Assembly (NCBI GenBank): GCA_050259035.1
Contig: JBLMZW010000158.1
Coordinates: 1-64,000 of the forward strand
Source of the DNA: JBLMZW01 sp050259035
Lineage (GTDB): Bacteria; Bacillota; Syntrophomonadia; Syntrophomonadales; DTU052
Length of the DNA: 64,000 bases
Direction of reading: 5' to 3'
Shown here: positions 16,342 through 24,417 of the stretch, piece by piece
Layout of the letters: every line of letters begins with the position of its first letter
How positions within the stretch are numbered: the first letter of the stretch is position 1
The notes under the pieces: model-generated
Seen by the model: only the letters and a program-made list of their open reading frames with translations
What the model was told of the DNA's origin: nothing
The model's database searches: none
Position numbers and translations under genes: made by a program

Positions 16342-17709
16342 TCATTTACCAATACAAAAGTCAGTAAATATTTTATCAATAATATCTTCCCTGATTTGTT
16401 TTCCGGTTAACTCCTCAAGACACTTGACCGCTCCCCAGGCGTCTACCGCAAGACAATCCAAGGGCATCTTTTCTTCAATTCCCTGTAAAACATCGCTTAA
16501 ATATTCTCTAGCCTTAAGGATTAATTTCTCTTGTCTCATATTAACCATAATCTCTTCGCCGTCACAATGGCTAGAATTGCTTAATGCAATTTCCTTAATG
16601 GCGTTTTCCAATGGGCTAATGTTTCGCTCAAACTTGGCTGATATTTTAATAACAAGACCTTTTTCAATGTTTTCATCAAGCTGAAATTCGTTTATTTCTA
16701 TATCCTGTTTATTCAATATAATTATTCTTTTCTGGTCTTTTGTGGCCTCTAGAACCATCCTATCTTCTTCATCCATTTTTTTTGAACTGTCTAAAACAAC
16801 CAATACAATATCGGCCTCCGTTAAGGCCTCAAGGCTTTTATTTACACCTATTTTTTCTATTTCGTCGTTTGTCTCCCTTATTCCGGCTGTATCCATTATC
16901 CTAACTGGTATACCCTCTATTAAGATATAATCTTCTATTACATCACGAGTTGTTCCTGGTATGTTAGTTACAATGGCTCTTTCTTTTCGTAACAGAGTGT
17001 TCAGCAGTGTTGATTTGCCTACGTTTGGTTTTCCGGCTAAAGCTATTCTGATTCCTTCTTTGTATACCCTGGTTCTCTTACCACCGGCTATAATTCTATT
17101 AAAGTTATCTATTGCTTTCAGGACGGAATCCTTAATTTCGTTCAAATCCGGGTCGCCTACTTCATCTGGAAAATCTATGCTGGCCTCTAAACGTGAATTA
17201 ACACTTACCATTTTCTCTTCTATCTCTAATATGTCCTTGCTTAGGGCGCCCATAAGATTTCTGGCAGCCAATTCTAATGCCCGGTCACCCTTTGCCCTAA
17301 TAACGTCGATTACCGCTTCAGCCTGTGTCATATCAATACGACCGAGTAAAAATGCTCTTTTAGTAAATTCACCGGGATTAGCTAATCTGGCGCCACTTTT
17401 AAGAACCGCTTCCAAACATCTTCTTGCAACTCGCTGGCCCCCGTGGCAATTAATCTCTACAACATCCTGGCCAGTATAACTATGGGGGGCACGCATAATA
17501 CCTACTAATACTTCGTCGATAATCCGCCATTCCTTATCGTAAATCCACCCCAGGGTAAGAGTGTGGCTCTTAACCACATCCAATGGTTTCCCTGAGCGAC
17601 TCTTAAACATGCTATTAACCAGTGGCAGGGAAGTGTTTCCACTGACTCGTACTATGGCAATACCGCCTTCTCCCATGGGAGTGGCCAGGGCTGCTATGTT
17701 TTCTTCCAC
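16342..17709 (-). CDS. mnmE: tRNA modification GTPase MnmE
   Basis: MnmE (TrmE) is a potassium-dependent GTPase acting with MnmG on wobble uridine. It has the N-terminal folate-binding domain (IAALATPMGEGGIAIVRVSG), the G1 loop GKPNVGKSTLLN, the GTTRD switch, the NKQD motif and the invariant C-terminal CIGK. The GTG at 17707-17709 is preferred because AGGGTGG lies six bases upstream; a TTG six codons earlier has no ribosome site. This gives 455 residues, the usual length. It heads the mnmE-mnmG-rsmG-noc unit; its promoter must lie in the repeated intergenic DNA upstream. Confidence 0.95.
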   Translation of the reverse strand: MEENIAALATPMGEGGIAIVRVSGNTSLPLVNSMFKSRSGKPLDVVKSHTLTLGWIYDKEWRIIDEVLVGIMRAPHSYTGQDVVEINCHGGQRVARRCLEAVLKSGARLANPGEFTKRAFLLGRIDMTQAEAVIDVIRAKGDRALELAARNLMGALSKDILEIEEKMVSVNSRLEASIDFPDEVGDPDLNEIKDSVLKAIDNFNRIIAGGKRTRVYKEGIRIALAGKPNVGKSTLLNTLLRKERAIVTNIPGTTRDVIEDYILIEGIPVRIMDTAGIRETNDEIEKIGVNKSLEALTEADIVLVVLDSSKKMDEEDRMVLEATKDQKRIIILNKQDIEINEFQLDENIEKGLVIKISAKFERNISPLENAIKEIALSNSSHCDGEEIMVNMRQEKLILKAREYLSDVLQGIEEKMPLDCLAVDAWGAVKCLEELTGKQIREDIIDKIFTDFCIGK

Positions 17710-17724
17710 TTCAAACCACCCTAA

Positions 17725-17781
17725 CAAGACAGGCGCGGCTAAATCAGTTCCCTTAATTCCGTGCCTGGCAGTACTTTATTC
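17725..17781. repeat. 57-bp imperfect direct repeat, copy 1
   Basis: This copy matches 17829-17885 at 51 of 57 positions by eye, both starting CAAGACAGGC and ending GGCAGTACTTTATTC. The copies are 104 bases apart and lie immediately upstream of the mnmE start. A hairpin lies between them. Origin and function are unknown. Confidence 0.85.
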
Positions 17782-17787
17782 ATTAGC

Positions 17788-17809
17788 CCTTGCCATAAAT
17801 ATGGCAAGG
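17788..17809. repeat. Perfect 10-bp stem hairpin between the two repeats
   Basis: CCTTGCCATA and TATGGCAAGG flank a two-base AA centre. There is no T tract on either strand, so it does not look like a normal terminator. It may be a protein site or part of the repeated element. Confidence 0.7.
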
Positions 17810-17828
17810 AATGTTATTTAGTAAAGTG

Positions 17829-17885
17829 CAAGACAGGCACGGCCAGATCAGTTCCCTTGTTTCCGTGCCCGGCAGTACTTTATTC
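17829..17885. repeat. 57-bp imperfect direct repeat, copy 2
   Basis: Second copy of the element at 17725-17781, differing at six positions. The surrounding 17886-18100 has no convincing gene. It includes a further possible long hairpin between ACAACACC (near 17958) and GGTGTTGT (near 17989). Confidence 0.85.
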
Positions 17886-18101
17886 CTATGGACGATTGCG
17901 CTTGTTTTAAACCTTACTAAGCCGGGCCAAACGCTACTCTATCTGATCTCCTCGCCAACAACACCAGAGGCTTGTTTCGCCGGCGGCGGGTGTTGTAGCG
18001 GCTCTCGAATGTCGCTTCGTCAGCTGTTTGACCAAGTCTCTCGCAAAGATTTCTGTCTAAAACAGGAAGCTTTATTCCTCGAACCAAACCGAAGTATAAA
18101 A

Positions 18102-18121
18102 AAAAGGCCTTACGGCCTTTT
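18102..18121 (-). terminator. Terminator of the rpmH-jag operon
   Basis: AAAAGGCC (18102-18109) pairs with GGCCTTTT (18114-18121) around TTAC. On the minus strand the hairpin begins at the jag stop codon and is followed by eight T. Confidence 0.9.
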
Positions 18122-18743
18122 ATCTTTTTAAGGATATAACTACTTTTCGATTTGGCTCGTCACCCTGGCTGAACGTTACTATTTGCGGGTCATTTTGTAA
18201 GGCCGTGTGAATTATCCTACGTTCTTGCGAGTTCATCGGTCTCATTACCACGCTTTTTCTGGTACGCTTGACCTTGTCAGACAGTCTTACCGCCAGGCTT
18301 TTTAAGGCCTCTTCCCTTCTTAAACGGTAATCCTCAACGTCTAGAACTACCCTTACTCTTTCTTCGGTTTGCCGGTTAACCATTAACCCTAAAAGAAACT
18401 GTATTGAATTTAACGTTTCACCTTTTCTTCCTATTAAAAGTCCCATATCTTTCCCGGTCAGATTTATCCTTACCATTCCGGGTTGGTATTCGACTTTCTC
18501 AATATTGTAGTCTATTTTCATGGCATTAAGTATCGACTCAAGTTTAACTCGGGCAATAACCTCCGGTTTTTCTCTAAGACTTACCTTAACGACGGCTGGT
18601 TTCTTGCCGATAACCCCCAGCAATCCTTTAGATGGTTCCTCTATAACTTCAACAACAACATCCTCTAAAGCAACTCCTAATTCATCCAATGCCAATCTTA
18701 TGGCTTCATCAACGTTTTTTCCCCTTTTTTCTACTGTCTGCAT
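18120..18743 (-). CDS. khpB: RNA-binding protein KhpB/Jag
   Basis: A 207-residue protein with the N-terminal Jag domain (residues about 1-50, KRGKNVDEAIRLALDELG), a type II KH domain (about 75-150, with the LIGRKGETLNSIQ loop) and an R3H domain (about 150-207, with RRIIHTALQND). The family binds small and messenger RNAs and affects cell elongation. It follows yidC in the rpmH operon. The ATG has AGGAGG eight bases upstream, and the start lies within the last 35 bases of yidC. Confidence 0.93.
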   Translation of the reverse strand: MQTVEKRGKNVDEAIRLALDELGVALEDVVVEVIEEPSKGLLGVIGKKPAVVKVSLREKPEVIARVKLESILNAMKIDYNIEKVEYQPGMVRINLTGKDMGLLIGRKGETLNSIQFLLGLMVNRQTEERVRVVLDVEDYRLRREEALKSLAVRLSDKVKRTRKSVVMRPMNSQERRIIHTALQNDPQIVTFSQGDEPNRKVVISLKR

Positions 18744-19488
18744 TCTTCTTTCCTCCTTTACCCTCGTTTCTATCCTTATTACGAATTTCCGCGCTCTCAG
18801 CCACCTCTATTACTTGTCCATTGGTTCCGCTTAATGCTAAGTTTTGTTTGCTTCGATAGTTGACATACAATTGCTGTAAAATACTTAATAAATTAAAAAC
18901 GACCCAATACAACGCCAACCCGGATGGAAATCTAGTGGCCATCCAGGCAATTAAGATCGGCATCATAAAAAGCATAGATTTTTGAGTAGGGTCATTGGTA
19001 TCTACCATTGAAACTTTTTGCTGGACATAAGTGGTCAGACCAGCCAGTAGGGGCAATAGATATATAGGATCTTTTTGGCTAAGATTTGGAACCCAGAGGA
19101 ATATGGCATGAGCAGCTACAGAATACTTGAATTTGGCCAGAGCTTGGTAAAAGGCCATTAATATAGGAAGCTGAATGAGTAAAGGCAGGCACCCACCCAG
19201 CGGGTTGACCCCATTTTCCTTATAAAGGCTCATCATTTCAGATTGAAGCTTTTCCGGAGTGTCTTTATGTTTTTCCTGCAGGGCTTTCATTTTGGGCTGG
19301 ATTTCCTGCATAGCCCGCATTGATTTAAGTTGGCTGTTGGTTAAAGGATATAATACCACTTTTATTAATAAAGTAATTATAATAATCGCAACACCATAAT
19401 TGGGTAACCCAATTAGCTCGCTAATATGATAACAAAACTGAATCAGGTCGGAAAACTTATCAACCAGAAAATGCCACGCTTGTGACAA
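18709..19488 (-). CDS. yidC: Membrane protein insertase YidC (SpoIIIJ-type)
   Basis: YidC inserts and folds membrane proteins. The 259-residue protein has five predicted membrane segments, including YGVAIIIITLLIKVVLYPL and the conserved GCLPLLIQLPILMAFYQAL, with an N-terminal soluble start lacking a clear lipobox. The C-terminal tail is very basic, as needed for ribosome contact. The only standard start in frame is TTG at 19486-19488; a perfect anti-16S Shine-Dalgarno is 35 bases upstream, see the separate entry. The 3' end overlaps jag by 35 bases. Confidence 0.93.
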   Translation of the reverse strand: MSQAWHFLVDKFSDLIQFCYHISELIGLPNYGVAIIIITLLIKVVLYPLTNSQLKSMRAMQEIQPKMKALQEKHKDTPEKLQSEMMSLYKENGVNPLGGCLPLLIQLPILMAFYQALAKFKYSVAAHAIFLWVPNLSQKDPIYLLPLLAGLTTYVQQKVSMVDTNDPTQKSMLFMMPILIAWMATRFPSGLALYWVVFNLLSILQQLYVNYRSKQNLALSGTNGQVIEVAESAEIRNKDRNEGKGGKKNADSRKKGKKR

Positions 19489-19522
19489 ATCTTTCCCGTC
19501 AGGCTCAATAAAGGCCTGTTCG

Positions 19523-19535
19523 GGATCACCTCCTT
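19523..19535 (-). promoter_or_regulatory. Extended Shine-Dalgarno before yidC at unusual distance
   Basis: On the minus strand AAGGAGGTGATCC is a full complement of the 16S rRNA 3' tail. The first usable in-frame start (TTG at 19486-19488) is about 35 bases away. Between them CAGGC and GCCTG could form a small hairpin that shortens the distance. Confidence 0.6.
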
Positions 19536-19538
19536 AAA

Positions 19539-19745
19539 TCAGGGAACCGGATCGTAACCACCCGGGTGAAATGGGTGACATCTCGATACCCTCTTTAGTG
19601 CCAGTAAACTGCCTTTCCAGGCTCCGTATTTTTCAACCGCCTGCAATGCATAAGTCGAACAGGATGGAATATACCTGCATGAAGGTTTTTTAAGTACAGT
19701 TAAAAAGCGGTATACCTTGATTATTTTAACCAATAACTTAGCCAT
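19539..19745 (-). CDS. yidD: Membrane protein insertion efficiency factor YidD
   Basis: A 68-residue YidD-family protein. It has the invariant cysteine-rich CRYIPSCSTYALQAVEKYG and the C-terminal RCHPFHPGGYDPVP. YidD aids YidC-dependent membrane insertion by an unclear mechanism. The ATG at 19743-19745 shares one base with the rnpA stop (TGATG), so the two are coupled; yidC follows after a 50-base gap. Confidence 0.95.
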   Translation of the reverse strand: MAKLLVKIIKVYRFLTVLKKPSCRYIPSCSTYALQAVEKYGAWKGSLLALKRVSRCHPFHPGGYDPVP

Positions 19746-20077
19746 CAAAACAATCCTGCTTTATTAAACAGATTGTTAATATCCAGAACCATTTGACCAA
19801 ATTGAGCGTCTACTGCCACTTTTCTTAACACCAGTATGACGTCAAATCCTGTGTTGACTGAATCTTTTTTTTGTCTAATGATCTCTCGGGAACGCCTCTT
19901 AAGTTTATTTCTGACAACGGCGTTTCCTACTTTACTACTGGCTACCAGAGCATAGCGATTAAAAGGCAACCCGTTATTCAATACGTACGCAACATAAAAA
20001 CGTCCCCATAACTTTTTACCTTTATAGGTTTTTTGAAAATCTGATTTTTTCTTTAAAGAAACGTACGTATTTGCCAA
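19745..20077 (-). CDS. rnpA: Ribonuclease P protein component
   Basis: The protein subunit of RNase P, which trims tRNA 5' leaders together with the RNA subunit. The 110-residue basic protein carries the family RNR motif region NAVVRNKLKRRSREIIR. The start is probably TTG at 20075-20077, with AAGGTAG upstream. It follows rpmH and shares one base with yidD. Confidence 0.95.
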   Translation of the reverse strand: MANTYVSLKKKSDFQKTYKGKKLWGRFYVAYVLNNGLPFNRYALVASSKVGNAVVRNKLKRRSREIIRQKKDSVNTGFDVILVLRKVAVDAQFGQMVLDINNLFNKAGLF

Positions 20078-20120
20078 ACCGGGCTACCTTCTTAGAGTAA
20101 ATTAAAGGCCGATTTCCGGC

Positions 20121-20255
20121 CTAAGCTGACAATACCTTGCGTCCCTTTTGTCTTCTGCGACTAAGCACCTTACGTCCACCCGCAGTTGACATTCTTTTAC
20201 GGAATCCATGTACGCGCTGCCGTTTCCTTCTTTTTGGCTGAAAAGTCCTTTTCAT
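20121..20255 (-). CDS. rpmH: 50S ribosomal protein L34
   Basis: A 44-residue, very basic protein beginning MKRTFQPKRRKRQRVHGFR, the standard L34 start, and ending GRKVLSA. The ATG at 20253-20255 is set by homology. An upstream in-frame extension exists but is not part of the family. It is the first gene of the rpmH-rnpA-yidD-yidC-jag operon and is divergent from dnaA across oriC. Confidence 0.98.
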   Translation of the reverse strand: MKRTFQPKRRKRQRVHGFRKRMSTAGGRKVLSRRRQKGRKVLSA

Positions 20256-20295
20256 ATAAAATCTGGTACCTCCCTTAAGTTCCGATGCAATTATC

Positions 20296-20324
20296 ATTAT
20301 ATTTTCTGGTACCTTGAGTGTCAA
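20296..20324 (-). promoter_or_regulatory. Consensus sigma-A promoter of the rpmH operon
   Basis: On the minus strand TTGACA (20319-20324) and TATAAT (20296-20301) are separated by exactly 17 bases, a perfect vegetative promoter about 40 bases before the rpmH start. Confidence 0.9.
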
Positions 20325-20470
20325 GAAAACAGCGTTCCAACCATCTTCAAATTTCTGACTTCATCTGATATTATGTAAGTTAGATTCTGAGCGGGATACG
20401 TTATTAACATATCAACAGTACTCACGGACAAGCCGTCTTTATTTTATCCACAATTGCACAGGGGGACCAT
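20325..20470. other. oriC: oriC region upstream of dnaA
   Basis: The gap between the divergent rpmH and dnaA genes is the usual place for the upstream part of a Firmicutes bipartite origin. It has one perfect DnaA box, TTATCCACA at 20444-20452, only 18 bases before the dnaA start, and one weaker match, TTATTAACA at 20401-20409. Few strict boxes are visible. Confidence 0.75.
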
Positions 20471-21760
20471 ATGAGTGATTTTTCTCTAATTTGGGAAAGG
20501 GTTTTGGACTCTCTCCGTCTGGAGATAGACCAAACTAGCTTTCAAACCTGGTTTTCCACTACTCGATTTGAGCGATTTGAAGATAATCAATATTACATAT
20601 CAGTTCCCGACCTATTCACCAAGGAATGGATTGAATCTAGATATTTTAATGTTCTAAACGATAAGATTTCTGCACTCACTAATAGTCCAATTCGTTTGGT
20701 AGTACTGGTTAAGGACGGCTCAAACCAGGACAATAAATGTTTATTTAACTTTAAATACACATTTGACTCATTTGTAGTGGGGAACAATAATCGCTTTGCC
20801 CACGCCGCATCTTACGCAGTTGCCGAAGCTCCTTCCCGATCTTACAATCCCTTGTTTATTTATGGAGGTGTAGGTCTCGGTAAAACTCACTTAATGCAGG
20901 CTATCGGTCATCATATCATCTCAAGAAACAATTCGGCCAAGGTAGTCTATGTATCTTCCGAACAATTTACTAATGAATTAATTAACTGTATCCACGATAA
21001 TAAAACTCTAGAGTTTCGCAATAAATACCGAAATATAGACGTTTTACTGATTGATGATATCCAATTTCTAGCTAAAAAAGAACGAACACAGGAAGAGTTT
21101 TTCCATACTTTTAATACCCTTTATGAAGCTAACAAGCAGGTGGTCATTTCTAGTGACCGTCCACCTCGTGAAATCCCTACCCTGGAAGATCGCCTTCGTT
21201 CAAGATTTGAGTGGGGCCTTATAACTGACATTCAAACTCCAGACCTCGAAACCCGTATCGCTATTTTAAAGAAAAAAGCTCAGCTTGAACTTTCCGAAGT
21301 ACCTAATGAGGTTCTTCTTTATATTGCTAATGACATTCAGTCTAATATTCGTGAACTCGAAGGTGCATTAAATAGAGTTATAGCATTTGCTAATTTCAAT
21401 AATAAACCTGTTAATATTGAATCGGCGGCGGAAGCCTTGAAGGACATTCTACCCAGTCCAGTCCCGAAAAAGATTACTATTGAGATGATTAAAGAAACAG
21501 TTTCGGCTTATTTTTCTTTAAAACTGGGAGACTTAATTTCAAAAAGACGTACTCGTCAGTTAGCTTTTGCCCGCCAGATAGCTATGTACTTGGCACGTGA
21601 ACTTACCGATAATTCTCTTTCTATTATTGGCGAAGAATTCGGCGGGCGTGATCATACAACTGTGCTTCATGCTTACGAGAAAATATCAGATGGTTTAAAT
21701 AATGACCCTACCTATATTAATATTGTTTCTGAATTAAAATCTAAACTATGTGCTAGTTGA
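20471..21760 (+). CDS. dnaA: Chromosomal replication initiator DnaA
   Basis: DnaA melts oriC and loads the helicase. The 429-residue protein has N-terminal domain I (about 1-80, WERVLDSLRLEIDQTSFQTWF), a short linker, the AAA+ domain with Walker A GGVGLGKTH (about 130-140) and Walker B LLIDDIQFL, and the C-terminal DNA-binding domain with GRDHTTVLHAYEKI. It is somewhat shorter than Bacillus DnaA because domain II is short. The ATG follows CAGGGGGA. A DnaA box just upstream suggests autoregulation. Confidence 0.97.
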   Translation: MSDFSLIWERVLDSLRLEIDQTSFQTWFSTTRFERFEDNQYYISVPDLFTKEWIESRYFNVLNDKISALTNSPIRLVVLVKDGSNQDNKCLFNFKYTFDSFVVGNNNRFAHAASYAVAEAPSRSYNPLFIYGGVGLGKTHLMQAIGHHIISRNNSAKVVYVSSEQFTNELINCIHDNKTLEFRNKYRNIDVLLIDDIQFLAKKERTQEEFFHTFNTLYEANKQVVISSDRPPREIPTLEDRLRSRFEWGLITDIQTPDLETRIAILKKKAQLELSEVPNEVLLYIANDIQSNIRELEGALNRVIAFANFNNKPVNIESAAEALKDILPSPVPKKITIEMIKETVSAYFSLKLGDLISKRRTRQLAFARQIAMYLARELTDNSLSIIGEEFGGRDHTTVLHAYEKISDGLNNDPTYINIVSELKSKLCAS

Positions 21761-21906
21761 GTAGATAAGTAATTAACCTGTATTAAATTATTAACAACCT
21801 TGAGATTAAGGTATTCAAGCGTTTAAATTGTTTATTAACTTTTCAACAGCCTCTACTAGTAATTCTAAAATATTAATAAATTATTATTATATTCAGGAGG
21901 TGCCTG
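21761..21906. other. dnaA-dnaN intergenic region, likely second part of oriC
   Basis: Very A+T rich. It contains a second TTATTAACA (21788-21796), a near match TTATTAACT at about 21832-21840 and an A+T-only stretch at about 21867-21893 that could be the unwinding element. No strict TTATCCACA box is present. A weak dnaN promoter (TTGAGA, 17 bases, TTAAAT) can be proposed around 21801-21829. Confidence 0.5.
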
Positions 21907-23043
21907 ATGAAATTCACAATTGATCAAAATTCTTTATCCCAGGTGTCTTCAATGGTTCAGCGAGCCGCTTCTACTAAAGATACCATCCCTTCATTAAGCG
22001 GCTTGTTGATAACCGCAAACGAAGACAATAGTATTAGTTTTTTATCAACAGATCTCGAAATCGGAATAAAAAAGAAAATCGACGGAGCTGAAATACTTCA
22101 AACCGGTAGTGTACTGGTTAATGCCAGGTATTTTACTGATTTTGTGCGTTGTCTTCCCAGTACCAGTATTACTATGGAGCATGATATCGAAGTAAATAAA
22201 TTAAAAATACAACACGGCAGATCAACAGGAACACTTAATGTTTATGATGGCGAAGAGTTTCCTGAATTACCTTTATCTAAATTAAAACAAATATGTTCTG
22301 TTCCACAAAAGGTTCTCAAGCAGAGTCTGAAAAAAACATTTTTTGCTGCTGCAGTAAGTCATTTTAAACCGGTTTTTTCCGGAATCCTTTTTGATTTTTC
22401 TAACGGTGTATTAAATATAGTTGCTTCTGATACACACCGTCTGGCTATGATCGAAAAAGAAGTAACAATGGCAGAGGAATGGACCGGACAATTAATAGTT
22501 CCAGCCAGAGCTATTCATGAATTATTGAGGATACTTGATGACACAGATGATGAAATAATAATTGGGTCAGCAGATAATAATATCGTATTTTACAATCAGG
22601 AAGGCAGTTTTCACATTCTATCCCGACTAATAGAGGGGCAATATCCTAATTACAATCAAGTTGTTCCCAAAGACTTCTCCAATAATTATTCAATCAACGC
22701 AGTTGTATTTGGGGAGGCTCTTGAGCGGGCCATGCTTATGCCCACCGATAGTAAGTCCATAAAAAGCGTTCAGCTTGAATTCATTAAAAATGAACTAATA
22801 ATATCTGCTTATTCAGAAAGAATGGGGGATATAAAAGAAATTATAGAAAATATTACTATAGAGAAAGAGAAAGACATAAAAATTACATTTAACACTAGAT
22901 ACCTGTTGGATATAGTTAAAATAATCGAAGACAATAACGAAAACGTAATTCTTAAAGTTACCGGGGCCATGAGTCCAGCTTTAATCAGTGATCCTACTGA
23001 TGAAAAATATACTTATGTCCTGGTCCCCTTACGCACCGGGTAG
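21907..23043 (+). CDS. dnaN: DNA polymerase III beta subunit (sliding clamp)
   Basis: The processivity clamp of the replisome. The 378-residue protein has the three-domain clamp architecture; typical segments are NARYFTDFVRCLP, ASDTHRLAMIEKE and the C-terminal LVPLRTG (usually LMPVR-like). The ATG follows CAGGAGGTG with good spacing. It lies between dnaA and recF as expected. Confidence 0.96.
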   Translation: MKFTIDQNSLSQVSSMVQRAASTKDTIPSLSGLLITANEDNSISFLSTDLEIGIKKKIDGAEILQTGSVLVNARYFTDFVRCLPSTSITMEHDIEVNKLKIQHGRSTGTLNVYDGEEFPELPLSKLKQICSVPQKVLKQSLKKTFFAAAVSHFKPVFSGILFDFSNGVLNIVASDTHRLAMIEKEVTMAEEWTGQLIVPARAIHELLRILDDTDDEIIIGSADNNIVFYNQEGSFHILSRLIEGQYPNYNQVVPKDFSNNYSINAVVFGEALERAMLMPTDSKSIKSVQLEFIKNELIISAYSERMGDIKEIIENITIEKEKDIKITFNTRYLLDIVKIIEDNNENVILKVTGAMSPALISDPTDEKYTYVLVPLRTG

Positions 23044-23057
23044 AAAGGAAGCTTATA

Positions 23058-24146
23058 TTGCGTGTCACATCTTTGGCCGTTAAAGACTTTCGTAATCTGG
23101 AGGTTGTTCAATTTGAACCTCATCCAGGGCTTAACTTACTGATTGGCTCTAATGGTCAAGGAAAAACCAGTATACTGGAATCAATTTATCTTTTAGCTAA
23201 TGACGCCAGTTTCCGGCCTGCTCGGGATAAGGATTTAATTAAGATAGGGAAAAGTTCTTATAGTATTAAAGCCAATTATGAGAACAACTCTTTAGAAAAA
23301 AGCATTGAAATAGACTACGTTTTAAATCAAAGAAAAATAATCAAAATCAATGGAAAAAAAACCTTTTCTCATTTGGATAGGCCAAAAATAGTTATGTTCA
23401 ATCCCGATGACCTCTTTCTGGTTAAAGGACCCCCGCAGAACCGCCGCCTTTTTATTGATTACACCCTGAAACAAGTATCTAAAGAATTCACAGAGTTATC
23501 GTTGCGTTTTGATCAAATTTTAAAGAGAAGGAACTCTATTTTAAAATCTGAAAAGGTATCTCTCGAATTACTAGAGGCCGTGGATACGGTATTTACTGAT
23601 CTAGCTTCGCAAATAATTTTGGCTAGGCTTAACTGGATTCAGCAATTAGAGAAAGAGATAATAAGCTATTTTATAAAACTCGGGGGTAATCAGAGCATTC
23701 GATTAACTTATGCCATGTCATTTCCAATTGATTCTGGTAAACTCAATCATTCCCTAATAAGACAAGCTTTATTGGACCACATTAAATCGCAAAAATCTCA
23801 AGAAACAGCAAGACGAACCAGTTTATTTGGACCGCACCGGGATGATATCAATATTTATCTTAATAACCTCAATGCAAGGCTTTTCGCCTCTCAGGGACAA
23901 CAGCGGAGCATAGCTATTGCTCTGAAGTTTGCAGAATTACAAACCGCGCAAACTATGCATAACAGCTATCCGGTATTCCTTTTAGATGAAGTTGTAGCTG
24001 AACTCGACAACATAAATCGTAAAAAAATTCTGGAGTTACTTACCGAGGAATCGTTTCAGGTATTTTTAGCGTCAGTTGATATTTCGCTTTTCAATGAATC
24101 GAGTGGTAAAATTATAAAGGTTCAAGATGGGGGATTAGTTAATTAG
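23058..24146 (+). CDS. recF: DNA replication and repair protein RecF
   Basis: RecF is an SMC-like ATPase that loads RecA at gaps. The 362-residue protein has Walker A LIGSNGQGKTSILE (about residues 30-43), the signature LFASQGQQRSIAIALKFAE and Walker B VFLLDEVVAELD. The start is TTG at 23058-23060 with AGAAAGGA upstream. It follows dnaN with a 14-base gap and is probably cotranscribed with remB and gyrB. Confidence 0.96.
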   Translation: MRVTSLAVKDFRNLEVVQFEPHPGLNLLIGSNGQGKTSILESIYLLANDASFRPARDKDLIKIGKSSYSIKANYENNSLEKSIEIDYVLNQRKIIKINGKKTFSHLDRPKIVMFNPDDLFLVKGPPQNRRLFIDYTLKQVSKEFTELSLRFDQILKRRNSILKSEKVSLELLEAVDTVFTDLASQIILARLNWIQQLEKEIISYFIKLGGNQSIRLTYAMSFPIDSGKLNHSLIRQALLDHIKSQKSQETARRTSLFGPHRDDINIYLNNLNARLFASQGQQRSIAIALKFAELQTAQTMHNSYPVFLLDEVVAELDNINRKKILELLTEESFQVFLASVDISLFNESSGKIIKVQDGGLVN

Positions 24147-24161
24147 AGAGGAGTAGCAACT

Positions 24162-24413
24162 ATGTATTTACACCTTGGAAGCGATGAAATGCTGCCAATC
24201 GAAGAAATAGTGGCCATTTTAAATATAGAAGCCCCGATATCAGAATCCGTTAAAGAGATTATAGAACTGGCTTCAATAGAAAAAACATTAAAGCCAATTT
24301 GCAAGAAAGAACGAGCAAAGTCCCTGGTTATTACCAGCAGTTCTGTCTACCTGTCACCGATATCCTCAATTACATTATTCAAAAGATCAAATAGTGATTA
24401 CAGGGAGGCCTAG
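24162..24413 (+). CDS. remB: Extracellular matrix regulator RemB family protein
   Basis: An 83-residue DUF370 protein of the RemB/YaaB branch, starting MYLHLGSDEMLPIEEIVAI and containing KSLVITSSSVYLSPIS. In Bacillus this family activates biofilm matrix genes; RemA relatives are DNA-binding rings. The position between recF and gyrB is the conserved one. The stop lies five bases before the gyrB start, so the genes are tightly linked. Confidence 0.88.
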   Translation: MYLHLGSDEMLPIEEIVAILNIEAPISESVKEIIELASIEKTLKPICKKERAKSLVITSSSVYLSPISSITLFKRSNSDYREA

Positions 24414-24417
24414 CCTT

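Noticed and set aside
17811..18131. Plus-strand open frame of about 106 codons in the mnmE-jag gap
   Set aside because: It crosses a repeat copy and a terminator hairpin, has no ribosome site, and the protein is of odd composition (GGGCC, many S/L) without family resemblance.
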